Shown here one piece after another: positions 1 through 9,330 of a DNA stretch of 64,000 bases. The DNA is from Nesterenkonia lutea (GTDB lineage Bacteria > Actinomycetota > Actinomycetes > Actinomycetales > Micrococcaceae). Where the stretch lies: NCBI RefSeq assembly GCF_014873955.1, contig NZ_JADBED010000001.1, positions 2,542,001 through 2,606,000 of the forward strand. The letters run 5' to 3'. Below the pieces are notes generated by a model. It had not been told where the DNA came from. It searched no databases and was given only the letters and a program-made list of their open reading frames with translations. Position numbers and translations under genes: made by a program. Every line of letters starts with the position of its first letter. Positions within the stretch are counted from its first letter, which is position 1.

Positions 1-1
1 A

Positions 2-1237
2 GAGCGAGCGAAGCCGCGCCTCGGCGTGGCCATGATCGGGCATTCCTTCATGGGACGGACCCACTCCCACGCCTGGCGATCAGCCTCACGGTTCTTCAAC
101 CTGCCGCTGGAGCCAGAGATGAAGGTGCTCGTCGGCCGTGACCAGCCCAGGGCCGAGGCCGCCGCCTCGACCCTGGGCTGGGCGGAGGTCTCCACGGACT
201 GGCGCCAGGTGCTTGAGCGCAAGGATGTGCATCTGATCGACATCTGCACCCCGGGCGACACCCACGCGGAGATCGCCGAGGCCGCCCTCGATGCAGGGAA
301 GCACGTCCTGGTGGAGAAGCCGATGGCCAACTCCGTGGCCGAGGCCCAGCGGATGGTCGACGCCGCCCAGCGGGCACGGTCACAGGGGATCCACGCCATG
401 GTGGGGTTCACCTACCGGCGAGTGCCAGCGCTCCAGCTGGCCCGCGAGCTGATCAGCGAGGGGCGCATCGGTGAGATCCGGCAGGTGCGTGCCCAGTACC
501 TGCAGGACTGGCTCGCCGATCCGGAGGTCCCGCTGTCCTGGCGGCTGGATCGGGAGAAGGCCGGTTCAGGTGCCCTGGGAGACATCGGGGCCCACATCGT
601 GGACCTCACGTACTTCCTCACCGGCGAGCGCTTCGCAGGCGTCTCGGGACTTCTCGACACCCTGGTGCCGGAACGGCCCATCGCCGCACCGGCCGGAGGG
701 GACGGTGCCGACGGCGCCGCCGGGAGCGCCGGGGCAGGAGGCGGTCTCGGTGGCGGCGTGGGAGGCGACGCGCGCGGTCCGGTCACGGTGGATGACACCG
801 CGCTCGTCACCGGTCGGCTCAGCTCGGGGGCGCCGGTGATCCTTGAGGCCACCCGCTTCGCCTGGGGACGCAAGAACGCGATGCGCATCGAGGTCTCCGG
901 CTCCCGCGGGGCGATCTGCTTCGACTTCGAGGAGATGAACGTCCTGCACCACTACGACGCCTCAGCTCCAGCCCGGACCGCGGGGTTCACCCGCATCCTG
1001 GCCACCGAACCGGAACACCCCTTCGTCGAGGCGTGGTGGCCCCCCGGCCATGGACTGGGCTACGAACATGGATTCACCCATCAGGTCGTCGACCTGGTGC
1101 GTGGGATCGCCGCGGATCAGGCCCCGCGGCCTTCCTTCGAGGACGGCCTCCACGTCCAGCACGTGCTGGACGCCATCGAGCGCTCGAGCGGCGCAGCCAA
1201 TCAGTGGACTGCGGTCCACCAGTCTGAGCGGAGTTGA
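2..1237 (+). CDS. Gfo/Idh/MocA family NAD(P)-dependent dehydrogenase, 5' end cut by window
   Basis: A dehydrogenase that oxidises a sugar or polyol using NAD(P). The frame is open from base 2, and codons before the GTG at 26 read ERAKPRLG, which matches the usual lead into this Rossmann fold, so the true start lies left of the window. A nucleotide-binding loop ([15 protein letters not shown]), the catalytic EKP motif (VEKPMANSV) and the [10 protein letters not shown] motif of the C-terminal domain are visible. Odd: a stretch of about 30 Gly/Ala/Asp residues (DNA about 690-785) is inserted in the C-terminal domain. The stop is four bases before the ATG of the next gene, so the two are one operon. 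The exact substrate cannot be read from sequence; an inositol- or hexose-type compound is an inference from the partner isomerase. Confidence 0.88.
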   Translation, partial: ERAKPRLGVAMIGHSFMGRTHSHAWRSASRFFNLPLEPEMKVLVGRDQPRAEAAASTLGWAEVSTDWRQVLERKDVHLIDICTPGDTHAEIAEAALDAGKHVLVEKPMANSVAEAQRMVDAAQRARSQGIHAMVGFTYRRVPALQLARELISEGRIGEIRQVRAQYLQDWLADPEVPLSWRLDREKAGSGALGDIGAHIVDLTYFLTGERFAGVSGLLDTLVPERPIAAPAGGDGADGAAGSAGAGGGLGGGVGGDARGPVTVDDTALVTGRLSSGAPVILEATRFAWGRKNAMRIEVSGSRGAICFDFEEMNVLHHYDASAPARTAGFTRILATEPEHPFVEAWWPPGHGLGYEHGFTHQVVDLVRGIAADQAPRPSFEDGLHVQHVLDAIERSSGAANQWTAVHQSERS

Positions 1238-1241
1238 GAAC

Positions 1242-2246
1242 ATGACACGACCAGTCACGCTGTTCACCGGGCAATGGGCGGATCTGCCTTTCGAGGAAGT
1301 CGCCCGCCTCGCCGGGGAATGGGGCTACGACGGTCTGGAGATCGCCTGTTGGGGCGACCACCTCGATCCGGCGCGCGCCGCCGAGGATGACGCCTATGTC
1401 CAGAATCGCCTGGACATCTTGGAGAAGAACGGCCTGCAGGTCTTCACCATCGCGAACCACCTCAAGGGGCAGGCCGTCTGCGATGATCCCATCGACGCCA
1501 GGCACCGTGACATCCTGCCGGATCACCTCTGGGGCGACGGTGACCCGGAGGGGGTGCGTCAGCGGGCAGCTGAGGAGATGAAGCAGACCGCACACGCCGC
1601 TGCTCGGCTGGGAGTGAAGACGGTGACCGGGTTCACCGGCTCTGCGATCTGGAAGTATGTCGCGATGTTCCCGCCCGTCTCCGAGGAGCTGGTCGAGGCG
1701 GGCTACCAGGACTTCGCTGACCGATGGAACCCGATCCTGGACGTCTTCGATGAGGTGGGGGTGCGCTTCGCCCACGAGGTGCATCCCTCTGAGATCGCCT
1801 ATGACTATTGGACCACCCAGCGCACCCTGGAGGCGATCGGGCACCGTGAAGCCTTCGGGCTGAACTGGGACCCCTCCCACATGGTGTGGCAGGACCTGGA
1901 CCCGGTCGGCTTCCTCTGGGATTACCAGGACCGGATCTATCACGTGCATTGCAAGGACACGAAGAAGCGACTGAACAACGGGCGCAACGGTCGGCTGTCC
2001 TCGCACCTGGCCTGGGCCGATCCGCGGCGCGGCTGGGACTTCATCTCCACCGGTCGTGGGGATGTCCCCTGGGAGGACGCCTTCCGCATGCTCAATGCCA
2101 TCGACTACACCGGCCCGCTCTCCGTGGAATGGGAGGACGCCGGGATGGACCGGCTCACCGGTGCCCCCCAGGCCCTGAAGTTCGTGCGGGACAATGCCTT
2201 CGACCCCTCGGCAGCTGCCTTCGACGCGGCCTTCTCCTCCTCCTGA
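1242..2246 (+). CDS. Sugar phosphate isomerase/epimerase family (AP-endonuclease 2-like TIM barrel)
   Basis: A 334-residue TIM-barrel protein of the xylose-isomerase-like family, which isomerises or dehydrates sugars and inositol derivatives with a divalent metal. Likely metal ligands are visible in order: the Glu in [11 protein letters not shown], the Asp/His in [10 protein letters not shown], the His in HVHCKD and the Glu in SVEWEDAGM. The ATG at 1242 is chosen because it directly follows the upstream stop; the longer open frame from 1050 only overlaps the dehydrogenase. It probably works with the upstream dehydrogenase in one catabolic pathway. A strong hairpin follows the stop, so this is the last gene of its operon. 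The precise reaction is unknown. Confidence 0.88.
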   Translation: MTRPVTLFTGQWADLPFEEVARLAGEWGYDGLEIACWGDHLDPARAAEDDAYVQNRLDILEKNGLQVFTIANHLKGQAVCDDPIDARHRDILPDHLWGDGDPEGVRQRAAEEMKQTAHAAARLGVKTVTGFTGSAIWKYVAMFPPVSEELVEAGYQDFADRWNPILDVFDEVGVRFAHEVHPSEIAYDYWTTQRTLEAIGHREAFGLNWDPSHMVWQDLDPVGFLWDYQDRIYHVHCKDTKKRLNNGRNGRLSSHLAWADPRRGWDFISTGRGDVPWEDAFRMLNAIDYTGPLSVEWEDAGMDRLTGAPQALKFVRDNAFDPSAAAFDAAFSSS

Positions 2247-2280
2247 TCGGGCCGGCCACGGCAGTCTGCGCGTGCCGTTC

Positions 2281-2330
2281 CACAGCAAGGGACCCCCTGG
2301 AGAAGGTTCTCCAGGGGGTCCCTTGCTGTG
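2281..2330. terminator. Bidirectional terminator, 24-bp perfect hairpin
   Basis: Arms 2281-2304 and 2307-2330 are perfect reverse complements around a two-base loop, rich in G and C in the middle. It lies between two converging genes (ends at 2246 and 2344), so it can end transcription from both sides. No long T-run follows, as is common in GC-rich actinobacteria. Confidence 0.85.
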
Positions 2331-2343
2331 TCCGGGGTCGGTC

Positions 2344-3771
2344 TTAGTCCGAGGACCCCGTCCGGTGGCGCTTGGTGATCAGCAAGGCGCTGCCAGCGAT
2401 GATCAGCAGAGCACTCATCGCGATCAGAGCAGTGAGCAGCGCCCCGGGGCCCGTGGACGGAAGGTCGCCGGAGTCTGACGCTGCCCTGGCATCATCTGCG
2501 GAGGCTGCGGCGTCGGATTCGCTGGAGTCCTCTCGGGGGGCGTCTGACTGCTCAGGTCCGTCCGAATCGTCCGGCGTGCCCGAGTCGATCGGTGAGTCTG
2601 AGTCACCCGTGGATGCCGATGGCGTCCCGGAAGGAGCGTCTGACGACGTCGGCGATGCGGATTCGTTGGGCTCCTCCGAGCCATCTGACCCGTCCGGGGC
2701 GTCCGAACCGTCCGACTCGTCGAGAGCGTCCGTATCCGCGGGGGTGTCGGTCGCGCTGCCCGTCGGAGCGTCAGTGGGCTCGTCTGTCTGCTCGCCCGTG
2801 GGGGTGCCGGTCGGAGTATCCGTCGCGTCCGCAGTGGGCTCACCCGTAGGGGTGTCAGTCGGGTCCACAGTGGGCTCGTCGGTCGGAGTCTCCGTCGGAG
2901 TGTCGGTTGGATCGACGGTCGGCTCCCCCGTGGGCTCGTCGGTGGGTTCTTCCGTCGGCTCCACAGGCGGGGTGGTCGTCGGCAGCGGAGCTGACCCCGT
3001 CGCGCAGCTCGCGTCGGTGAAGACGTTGTTGTCCAGAGTCACCGAACCGTTCCGCGCGAGCGCCCGTCCCTGAACCTGAGTGCCCGAGGTGACACTGATG
3101 GAGGTCAGAGCGAGGATCGAGCCGACGAATGATGTGCCGGTTCCCAACGTCGCCGAGCTGCCGACCTGCCAGTAGACATTGCAGGCCTGGGCGCCGTTGA
3201 CGAGAGAAACGCTGCTCGCCGAGCCTGTGGTCAAGCTGGAGCCCGCCTGGAACACGAACACCGAGTCTGGGTCTCCCTGACCGTCGAGTGTCAGGGTGCC
3301 GCTCAGCGACATCGAGCTCGAGGAGGAGTAGACGCCCCCCACCAGGGTCCGGCCCACGAGGTCTCCAGTGAAGTCCTCATCCGTGGTTGGGGCGAGGCCG
3401 ACGAGATTGTCGTACGCGGTGGTCACGTCCGACTGCGCCTGAGCAGCCACCGCATTTCCCGCGTTCAGGCTTCCCCCGTAGGTGCCAGGAGGAAAGCCGG
3501 TGATGGCTGTGCCGGGGCTGACACCCAGGTCCCCGCTCAAGCTGGTCGGTCCGGTGTTGCTCACGGATTGGCCGCCAAGCACCGAGAAGGACTGGGCAGT
3601 TCCCAGTCCTGCTGGGGTGGTGACCGCCGAAGCGGCGGAGGAGAACGACAGAGCCACTGCCATGGCCATGACCGCGACGAGCAGGGCACTCAGCCCAAGC
3701 CGCAATCGCGCACTGAAATCTGCCCGCTGGACCGCTGACGCAGGTCGAGCCGGGCCGGTTGTAATGTTCAT
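2344..3771 (-). CDS. DUF3494 ice-binding-like domain protein with Pro/Thr stalk and LPXTG cell-wall anchor
   Basis: About 475 residues. After a signal peptide (hydrophobic run ending SSAASA, predicted cut before VTTPAG) comes a DUF3494 domain of about 200 residues, the right-handed beta-solenoid fold of ice-binding proteins, recognisable by QSFSVLGGQSVSNTG, GDLGVSPGTAITGFPPG and the closing ALARNGSVTLDNNVF. Then follows a stalk of about 130 residues of PT-E/D repeats (PTEEPTDEPTGEPT) and a Ser/Asp-rich stretch. It ends with LPSTG, a membrane segment and KRHR, a sortase sorting signal. The ATG at 3771 is chosen for a sensible signal peptide; GTG 3843 and ATG 3822 are in frame but unlikely. DUF3494 proteins bind ice or act as adhesins; which applies here is unknown. 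The only sortase in the window is at 32480. Confidence 0.85.
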   Translation of the reverse strand: MNITTGPARPASAVQRADFSARLRLGLSALLVAVMAMAVALSFSSAASAVTTPAGLGTAQSFSVLGGQSVSNTGPTSLSGDLGVSPGTAITGFPPGTYGGSLNAGNAVAAQAQSDVTTAYDNLVGLAPTTDEDFTGDLVGRTLVGGVYSSSSSMSLSGTLTLDGQGDPDSVFVFQAGSSLTTGSASSVSLVNGAQACNVYWQVGSSATLGTGTSFVGSILALTSISVTSGTQVQGRALARNGSVTLDNNVFTDASCATGSAPLPTTTPPVEPTEEPTDEPTGEPTVDPTDTPTETPTDEPTVDPTDTPTGEPTADATDTPTGTPTGEQTDEPTDAPTGSATDTPADTDALDESDGSDAPDGSDGSEEPNESASPTSSDAPSGTPSASTGDSDSPIDSGTPDDSDGPEQSDAPREDSSESDAAASADDARAASDSGDLPSTGPGALLTALIAMSALLIIAGSALLITKRHRTGSSD

Positions 3772-3843
3772 TTTCCCCAGAAAGGAATCCGATTGGTGCC
3801 GATCGAACGTTGTCGTCCGCATGTGTCCCAACAGATTCCGCAC

Positions 3844-4162
3844 CTATTGAAAACCGGTGCTCTGGGTGACTTATTCGAGATATTACGGTGCTGAGAATCG
3901 ATCCACGAGTCCATTCACGGCTTCTGACCAGGTATATATCACCAGGTACGTACTGAGGCGCGGTGATGCCGAAAAACCCGTTCTGAAAAGGTTTCTCAAG
4001 CTTCGACACATTTCGGGGCATCGAACACCCGGCAAGAACTGCCGGGTGCTGCGCGTGGGCTCGGTGGAGGATTTCTGAGCATCGACTCACCGTTGCGTCG
4101 CTGCGCTTAAACCAAGCCTGCCGCACGGTCGATGGAAACCTAGGGCAGTGGAAACGTGGACA
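3844..4162. other. Intergenic region between the surface protein and the Tad operon
   Basis: About 320 bases without a credible gene, more AT-rich than its surroundings. It must hold the promoter of the leftward DUF3494 gene; AT-rich candidates lie at about 3880-3950 (TATATA and TAATAT on the minus strand), but none has a convincing -35 partner. The hairpin listed at 4026-4048 closes the Tad operon. Confidence 0.5.
4026..4048 (-). terminator. Hairpin after the Tad pilus operon
   Basis: Arms CACCCGGCA (4026-4034) and TGCCGGGTG (4040-4048) pair perfectly around a five-base loop, about 115 bases past the stop of the last Tad gene. There is no clear T-run, so termination is likely but not certain. 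Confidence 0.55.
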
Positions 4163-4801
4163 TCATGACAGCACCGCCACGGCGCAGATGGCGCCGAGGA
4201 CCATCGACGGGCCGAAGGGAATGTCAGTGTCCCGGCTGCCCCGCCTGCTGAGGAGCACCAGCAGCGCGATCACGCCGTTGAGGAGAAAGCCGAACACCGT
4301 CCCAGCGGCCACGTGGGACCAGCCGAACCAGCCGAGGAACGCCCCGATCACTGCGGCAAACTTCACATCTCCCAGTCCCAGTCCTGAAGGCGAGATCATC
4401 GCCAGCAAGAGATACCCGAACAACAGGACGGCGGCGCCCAGCAGGCTCCGCCCCAGGGCGTCCCACTCCTCTCCCATGGCAGCCGCGAGACCGAGGGGCA
4501 CCAGCAGTGCGGCTACAGTTGCCAGTACGAAGACATCGGGCAGGCGCCTGACGCTGAGGTCGATGACCGTCAGCAGGGAACCCCCGACTCCCGCCGCCGC
4601 GAAGGCCACGAGCTCCGCTGGGTTCTCGGCGAGCGCGGCGGCGCCTGCTCCTGCGATCGCCGCCAGGGGCACGTGGATGCGCGAACGCGACCAGACGGTG
4701 CGTTCCTCAAGGAACGGCTTCATCGTCGGAGTCAGCAGGAGCGCGACCAGGCCCGCCAGGCCCGTGACGACGGCAAGAACCCAGGGATCGTCAACCATCA
4801 C
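4163..4801 (-). CDS. Prepilin peptidase, A24 family (TadV/CpaA-like)
   Basis: A 212-residue polytopic membrane aspartic protease that cuts the leader from the Flp pilin and the pseudopilins TadE and TadG. Both catalytic aspartates are present: one in LTVIDLSVRRLPD and one in the GxGD-type motif GLGLGDVK. There are about six to seven membrane segments and no cysteine-rich N-terminal methylase domain, as expected for the short Tad-type enzymes. It starts with GTGATG overlapping the tadC stop by four bases, so it is translationally coupled as the last gene of the pilus operon. Confidence 0.87.
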   Translation of the reverse strand: MMVDDPWVLAVVTGLAGLVALLLTPTMKPFLEERTVWSRSRIHVPLAAIAGAGAAALAENPAELVAFAAAGVGGSLLTVIDLSVRRLPDVFVLATVAALLVPLGLAAAMGEEWDALGRSLLGAAVLLFGYLLLAMISPSGLGLGDVKFAAVIGAFLGWFGWSHVAAGTVFGFLLNGVIALLVLLSRRGSRDTDIPFGPSMVLGAICAVAVLS

Positions 4802-5703
4802 AGCCCGCTGAAGGTCTCAACGATATTGATCGCTGCGGGACCCATGACCACGATGAAGATCACCGGGAGGATGAACAGCATCAGTGGAGCGAGCACCTTG
4901 ACCGGGATCTTCTGCGCCTTCTCCTCGGCGCGCTGGCGACGTTTGAGCCGCATCTCGTCGGCCTGGGTGCGCAGAACACCCGCGATGGACACTCCATAGG
5001 CGTCCGCCTGGATGACCGCTCGAACAAATCTCCGCAGATCAACAACTGTGGTGCGTGTCGTCAGCCCCTCAAAAGCCTGCCGGCGCGAATTGCCCATCTG
5101 GATGTCTTGCAGGGTCCGGACCAGTTCCTCCGCCAGAGGTCCCTTGCCGTTCTGCGCCGCTCGCGCCATGGCGGAATCAAAGCCAAGACCTGCTTCCACT
5201 GCGATCGTCATCTGATCCAGGGTGTCGGCAAGCTCAAGCTCGATCTTTTCGCTGCGTTTGGTCCCCTCGCTGTTCAGCAATAGCTCCGGTACGAAATATC
5301 CGACCAGCGACACCGCCAGAGTCAGCAGCACCATCAGCGGCGGTGGGCTGGCCAGTACGGTCAGCACCGTGACGATGGATGCTCCCACAGCCCAGAGCAC
5401 TTTGAGGGTGAGGAGCTTGTCCACAGTCCACGCGGAAGGACGTCCAGCCAGCGTGTGCTGGCGATCCAACACCCTCACGATGAGGTCGGGGGTCAACCGT
5501 CGGGCCACGGTGGCCAGGGGAATGCCCTGCTCCGCTTTTGCCGGACCATTCGTGGAAGCCACCAGAGTCACACCGCCACGGCGAAGGTTGGCCCGCGCCA
5601 CCCGCCTCACGGGGTCCACTCCGGTCCATATCAGCCAGACGCCCAGGCCCACGGCAAGAGCCGCAGTGGTGGCCGAGAGAAGTACGATCTCGTTCATGGC
5701 CAT
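4798..5703 (-). CDS. tadC: Tad pilus inner-membrane platform protein TadC-like (type II secretion F domain)
   Basis: A 301-residue membrane protein with a T2SS-F domain. There is a membrane segment at the N-terminus (VLLSATTAALAVGLG), two in the middle (LWAVGASIVTVL..., LMVLLTLAVSLVGYF) and one at the C-terminus (APLMLFILPVIFIVVMG). The F domain is recognisable by TLDQMTIAVEAGLGFDSAM and QADAYGVSIAGVLRTQADEMR. With TadB it forms the platform on which the ATPase acts to assemble the pilus. It abuts tadB (its start and the tadB stop share base 5703) and overlaps the peptidase gene by four bases. Confidence 0.85.
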   Translation of the reverse strand: MAMNEIVLLSATTAALAVGLGVWLIWTGVDPVRRVARANLRRGGVTLVASTNGPAKAEQGIPLATVARRLTPDLIVRVLDRQHTLAGRPSAWTVDKLLTLKVLWAVGASIVTVLTVLASPPPLMVLLTLAVSLVGYFVPELLLNSEGTKRSEKIELELADTLDQMTIAVEAGLGFDSAMARAAQNGKGPLAEELVRTLQDIQMGNSRRQAFEGLTTRTTVVDLRRFVRAVIQADAYGVSIAGVLRTQADEMRLKRRQRAEEKAQKIPVKVLAPLMLFILPVIFIVVMGPAAINIVETFSGL

Positions 5704-6656
5704 CAGAACTTGATCTCGACAGTTTTTCGGAGCCAGAGCCCTCCGATGGTGAGCATGACCACGCCGAGGATCATCAGCCCGTAGCCCAGGAGGCTCTCAG
5801 TGAAGGGAGCCAGATAGGCGGGGTTTGTGACCAGAAGGAAGATCGCCAGCCCGAAGGGAAGGGCCATCAGGATCAGGGCGGAGAGTTTGCCCTCAGCGCT
5901 GAGGGTGGCCACCTGACGCTTGATGTCGTTGCGCTGGCGGATCGTGTTGGACACGCCGTCAAGAACCTCCGCCAGGTTTCCACCGACTTCGCGGTTGATC
6001 GCGATCGCCTGGGCGATCCAGGAGAAGTCATCGCTGGCCATCCGTGCTGCCGTGATGTCAAGTGCCACGCCGAGATCGCGGCCCACCCGGGTCTCGTTGA
6101 CGATGCGGACGAACTCTTCAGAGCTCGGGCTCTCCGCTTCGCTCGCCACCGAGGAGAGCGCCTGCGGCAGGCTGTGCCCGGCGCGCAGATTCGAGGCCAT
6201 GAGCTGCAGCGAGTCGTCGAGCTGATCGGCGAACTGCCTCTGACGCTTGGAGATCCTCAGCCCCAGCATGATGCGCGCCCCGACGGGGACCACGACCGTC
6301 AACAGGACGGCCAGCAGCACCCCGCCCAGCAACAGTCCCAGCGCGGCACCGACCAGCGACCCCACGATGACCAGGAAGACGAAGTCCTGGGCGCGCAGCT
6401 TCACGGCGGCGAGCTCCAGAGTGGAGGCGCCCACCGGAGCTCCGCGCCGCCTGATCACCTGTTCAACGAGGGACGTCGCCGATCCTGCACCGCGCTGCAG
6501 CGCACTGGCCGCCGGAACGTGACCCGGCCTCCTGCGTTCCATGGGAATTCGAACCGGTCCAGGGGAGAGCCACAGGTACCCGAGCAGCCCCACCGCCAGC
6601 GCACCGGCAAGCACAGCACTGGCGAGCAGACCGTAGTCAGCAAGGAGAGCGATCAT
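5703..6656 (-). CDS. tadB: Tad pilus inner-membrane platform protein TadB-like (type II secretion F domain)
   Basis: A 317-residue paralogue partner of TadC. N-terminal membrane segments (YGLLASAVLAGALAVGLLGY) are followed by a basic cytoplasmic loop, a pair of helices (FVFLVIVGSLVGAALGLLL...), the F domain (QLDDSLQLMASNLRAGHSL, AINREVGGNLAEVLDGVS) and two C-terminal helices. The motif pair LRAGHSLPQAL and REVGGNLAEVLD is typical of TadB. The start overlaps the tadA stop by four bases (ATGA type). Confidence 0.87.
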   Translation of the reverse strand: MIALLADYGLLASAVLAGALAVGLLGYLWLSPGPVRIPMERRRPGHVPAASALQRGAGSATSLVEQVIRRRGAPVGASTLELAAVKLRAQDFVFLVIVGSLVGAALGLLLGGVLLAVLLTVVVPVGARIMLGLRISKRQRQFADQLDDSLQLMASNLRAGHSLPQALSSVASEAESPSSEEFVRIVNETRVGRDLGVALDITAARMASDDFSWIAQAIAINREVGGNLAEVLDGVSNTIRQRNDIKRQVATLSAEGKLSALILMALPFGLAIFLLVTNPAYLAPFTESLLGYGLMILGVVMLTIGGLWLRKTVEIKF

Positions 6657-8143
6657 CTCCCGCGTCCTGTCTCCGGTTGGGCGAAGACCCGGGGTGACAC
6701 GGTGATGCCCAGGTCGTCGAAACGTTCGGTGAACCGTGGGCGGATCCCGGTGGAGATGGGTGTTCCGAGGAACTTGCCGTCAGCGTCCACGCCTGCCGAG
6801 TAGTCGAAGAGGAAGACGTCCTGCAGGGTCACGGTCTCGCCCTCCATGCCGTGCACCTCGGTGACTGCGGTGACGCGCCGAGTGCCGTCGCGCAGACGAG
6901 TGAGCTGGACGATGAGGTCCACCGCAGAGGCGAGCTGCTCCCGGATGGCACGCAGCGGCAGCTCCATCCCAGCCATGAGCACCAGAGTCTCCAACCGTGC
7001 GACGGCATCACGCGGAGAGTTCGCATGCACCGTGGACAGGGAGCCGTCGTGGCCGGTGTTCATCGCCTGGAGCATGTCCAGACTCTCTCCACCGCGCACC
7101 TCACCCACCACGATGCGGTCGGGACGCATGCGCAGCGAATTACGCACCAGGTCACGGATGCTGACCTCACCCTTGCCCTCCACGTTCGGAGGACGTGACT
7201 CGAGGCGAACGACATGGTCCTGCTGGAGCTGCAGCTCGACCGCATCCTCAATGGTGACGATCCGCTCACCGTCGGGAATGAAGGAGGAGAGCACGTTCAG
7301 CAGGGTCGTCTTGCCTGAGCCTGTGCCTCCGGAGACGATGATGTTCAGTTTGGCCGCCACACAGGCGTTCAGCAGTTCTGCCATCTCGGGGCTGAGCGTG
7401 CCGAACCGGACCAGGTCATCCACCTTGAAGGGGTCCTTGCTGAACTTTCTGATGGTCAGCGAGGAGCCGTTGAAGGCCAGGGGTGGGATCACGGCGTTGA
7501 CGCGTGAGCCGTCGAGCAGACGCGCATCGACCATGGGGGCTGACTCGTCGATCCGCCGTCCGATCCGGGAGACTATCCGTTCGATCACCAGTCGCAGATG
7601 CTGCTCAGAGGCGAAGCGACTCGCGGTCCGCTGAAGCTGTCCGGACTTCTCGATGTAGATCATGTCTGGTCCGTTGACCATCACCTCGGTGACTGTCTCA
7701 TCATCGAGCAGCCGCTGAAGCGGGCCGTAGCCGAGCACGTCATCCTGGACCTCGGCGGTCAGCCGCTTGCGCTCTTCACCGCTGAGTGGAATTGAGGACT
7801 TCTCGATCACGGCGTTGAGCTCGGCCTTCACGAGGGCATGGAGCTGTGCCTCATCGAGCTTCGGATCATTCAGGCGGGCCCCGATTCGCTCGAACAGGGT
7901 CGCCGCGGCGTTGTCCTTCAGTCGCCGGAGCGCGTCATCGGGCTCTTCGGCGCGTGCCGGGGCGCTGGGCTGCTCCCGTGCTGTGGCCACGGTCCGGCGC
8001 GTAGCGGTCCTGGGTGCGGGCTCCGGCACGGTCTCTGACTTCTTCTCCCTCGGTGCCTCCTGCACGGGAGCGGGTGCGGCCGGGACTTTCGCCGGAGGCT
8101 GAGCCCCGCTCTGCACTGCCTTCAATCGCTCGGACAGACTCAT
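6653..8143 (-). CDS. tadA: Tad pilus assembly ATPase TadA/CpaF
   Basis: A 496-residue secretion ATPase of the type II/IV family that powers pilus assembly. The first 90 or so residues are Pro/Ala/Glu-rich linker, followed by the N-terminal domain (GYGPLQRLLDDETVTEVMVNG) and the ATPase core. Walker A is GGTGSGKTTLLN, the Asp box is IVTIEDAVELQL, Walker B is DRIVVGEVRGGE, and the His box is GHDGSLSTVHANS. It overlaps its neighbours by four bases on both sides. Family length and motif order are normal. Confidence 0.94.
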   Translation of the reverse strand: MSLSERLKAVQSGAQPPAKVPAAPAPVQEAPREKKSETVPEPAPRTATRRTVATAREQPSAPARAEEPDDALRRLKDNAAATLFERIGARLNDPKLDEAQLHALVKAELNAVIEKSSIPLSGEERKRLTAEVQDDVLGYGPLQRLLDDETVTEVMVNGPDMIYIEKSGQLQRTASRFASEQHLRLVIERIVSRIGRRIDESAPMVDARLLDGSRVNAVIPPLAFNGSSLTIRKFSKDPFKVDDLVRFGTLSPEMAELLNACVAAKLNIIVSGGTGSGKTTLLNVLSSFIPDGERIVTIEDAVELQLQQDHVVRLESRPPNVEGKGEVSIRDLVRNSLRMRPDRIVVGEVRGGESLDMLQAMNTGHDGSLSTVHANSPRDAVARLETLVLMAGMELPLRAIREQLASAVDLIVQLTRLRDGTRRVTAVTEVHGMEGETVTLQDVFLFDYSAGVDADGKFLGTPISTGIRPRFTERFDDLGITVSPRVFAQPETGRGR

Positions 8144-9330
8144 GCCCTCCCCTTCCTCTTCACCCGGAGCCTGCCCCGACCATCCAGCACGACTCCCTCA
8201 GGAAGCAGCCTGTTCACCAGAGAGGCCAAGGACTTCACGAGCGGGTCACGCGCATGAGACTGCATCAGCGGGACCCCGATGTTGATGGAGGCGGGAGCCC
8301 CCTTGGATCGAGCGATCGACGTTCCCACCGGAAGGCCCAGCGTGTGCTCCACGTCCTTCAGTGAGACCCCGTCGGCGGCGTCGGCCCAGTTGACGAGCAC
8401 GTGGTAACGGTCGGTGAACATCTGGAGCACGGAGAGAGTGTCGACCACCTTGCGCATTCCACTGACCCCGGTGACGCTCAACCCGGTCAGCAGCAGCGGA
8501 TCCGTGGTGAAGTCCAGGGCCCCCAACGTATGGTCCGACAGTCCCGGGGCGGTGTCGACCACGACGTAGGGAAACTCCTGGGTCAGCACCTGGAGCAGGT
8601 GACTGATCTGGGCGCTGGTGATGCCGTCGGCCTCTGCAGGGTGCTCGGGGGCGGGAAGCACGTAGAGACCCGTCTCATGCAGGGTCAGCCGAGTCTTCAG
8701 CGCAATCGTGTCACCGCTGGCGACGCTCTGCAGCGCCTCGGGCAGGAAATGTTCAGGCGTGAGGTTCAGCGCGGTGGCGACATCGCCGAACTGCACGTCC
8801 AGATCGACGATCACTGTGGAGTATGGCACCGCCTGAGCCAGGGCGACGGCGACATTGGTCGCCACCGTGGTCTTGCCCACACCGCCTTTGGAGGAGACCA
8901 CGGTGATCACCCGACCGGTAGGGGCCTCGGGCTCGGGCCGGGCGTTGCGGATCGCGATCGTGTCGGCCAGCTGAGACGCTTCGCCCAGCGCCTCACGAAC
9001 CTGATCCGCGTCGGCCGTGACGGGAAGGAGATCTCTCACCCCGGCCCGCATGGCAGGAAGCCCGAGCGCCTCAGGCTCATCCGTGACAAGCAGAACCACC
9101 GTGTCCGGGTGCTCGGTGTGGAACCGGGCCGCGAGCTTCAGACAGAGATCCGGATCTGACCGTGAGTCCATCACCAGCACCCCTGGCACGGGGGCCCCGT
9201 TGAGGCGCCCCAACAGGTCCGCAGGGTTTTCCGAGTAGGGCACAGGCAGCGAGAGGTGCCCGGCGCCCGCCGCTTCGGCGTAGGTCGATTCGATATCGGG
9301 GCCGGCTGCGGCCAAGGCGATGCGGCTCAT
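8140..9330 (-). CDS. tadZ: Tad pilus localisation protein TadZ/CpaE (receiver-like domain plus ParA/MinD ATPase)
   Basis: A 396-residue protein. Residues 1-130 resemble an atypical response-receiver domain (GVLVMDSRSDPDLCLKLA, VVLLVTDEPEALGL, MRAGVRDLLPV). Residues 140-390 are a MinD/ParA-type ATPase with the deviant Walker A motif SSKGGVGKTTVATNVA and IVDLDVQFGDVATALNL. In other Tad systems this protein places the machinery at a cell pole. It has a four-base overlap with tadA and with the cpaB-like gene. Confidence 0.9.
   Translation of the reverse strand: MSRIALAAAGPDIESTYAEAAGAGHLSLPVPYSENPADLLGRLNGAPVPGVLVMDSRSDPDLCLKLAARFHTEHPDTVVLLVTDEPEALGLPAMRAGVRDLLPVTADADQVREALGEASQLADTIAIRNARPEPEAPTGRVITVVSSKGGVGKTTVATNVAVALAQAVPYSTVIVDLDVQFGDVATALNLTPEHFLPEALQSVASGDTIALKTRLTLHETGLYVLPAPEHPAEADGITSAQISHLLQVLTQEFPYVVVDTAPGLSDHTLGALDFTTDPLLLTGLSVTGVSGMRKVVDTLSVLQMFTDRYHVLVNWADAADGVSLKDVEHTLGLPVGTSIARSKGAPASINIGVPLMQSHARDPLVKSLASLVNRLLPEGVVLDGRGRLRVKRKGRA

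Noticed and set aside
1050..1241. Upstream extension of the isomerase gene to a start at 1050
   Set aside because: It lies inside the dehydrogenase gene; the ATG at 1242 gives the family's normal N-terminus.
2720..2960. Repeated DNA possibly a CRISPR or satellite
   Set aside because: The repeat is the codon pattern of the Pro-Thr-Asp/Glu stalk in the DUF3494 protein, without spacers.
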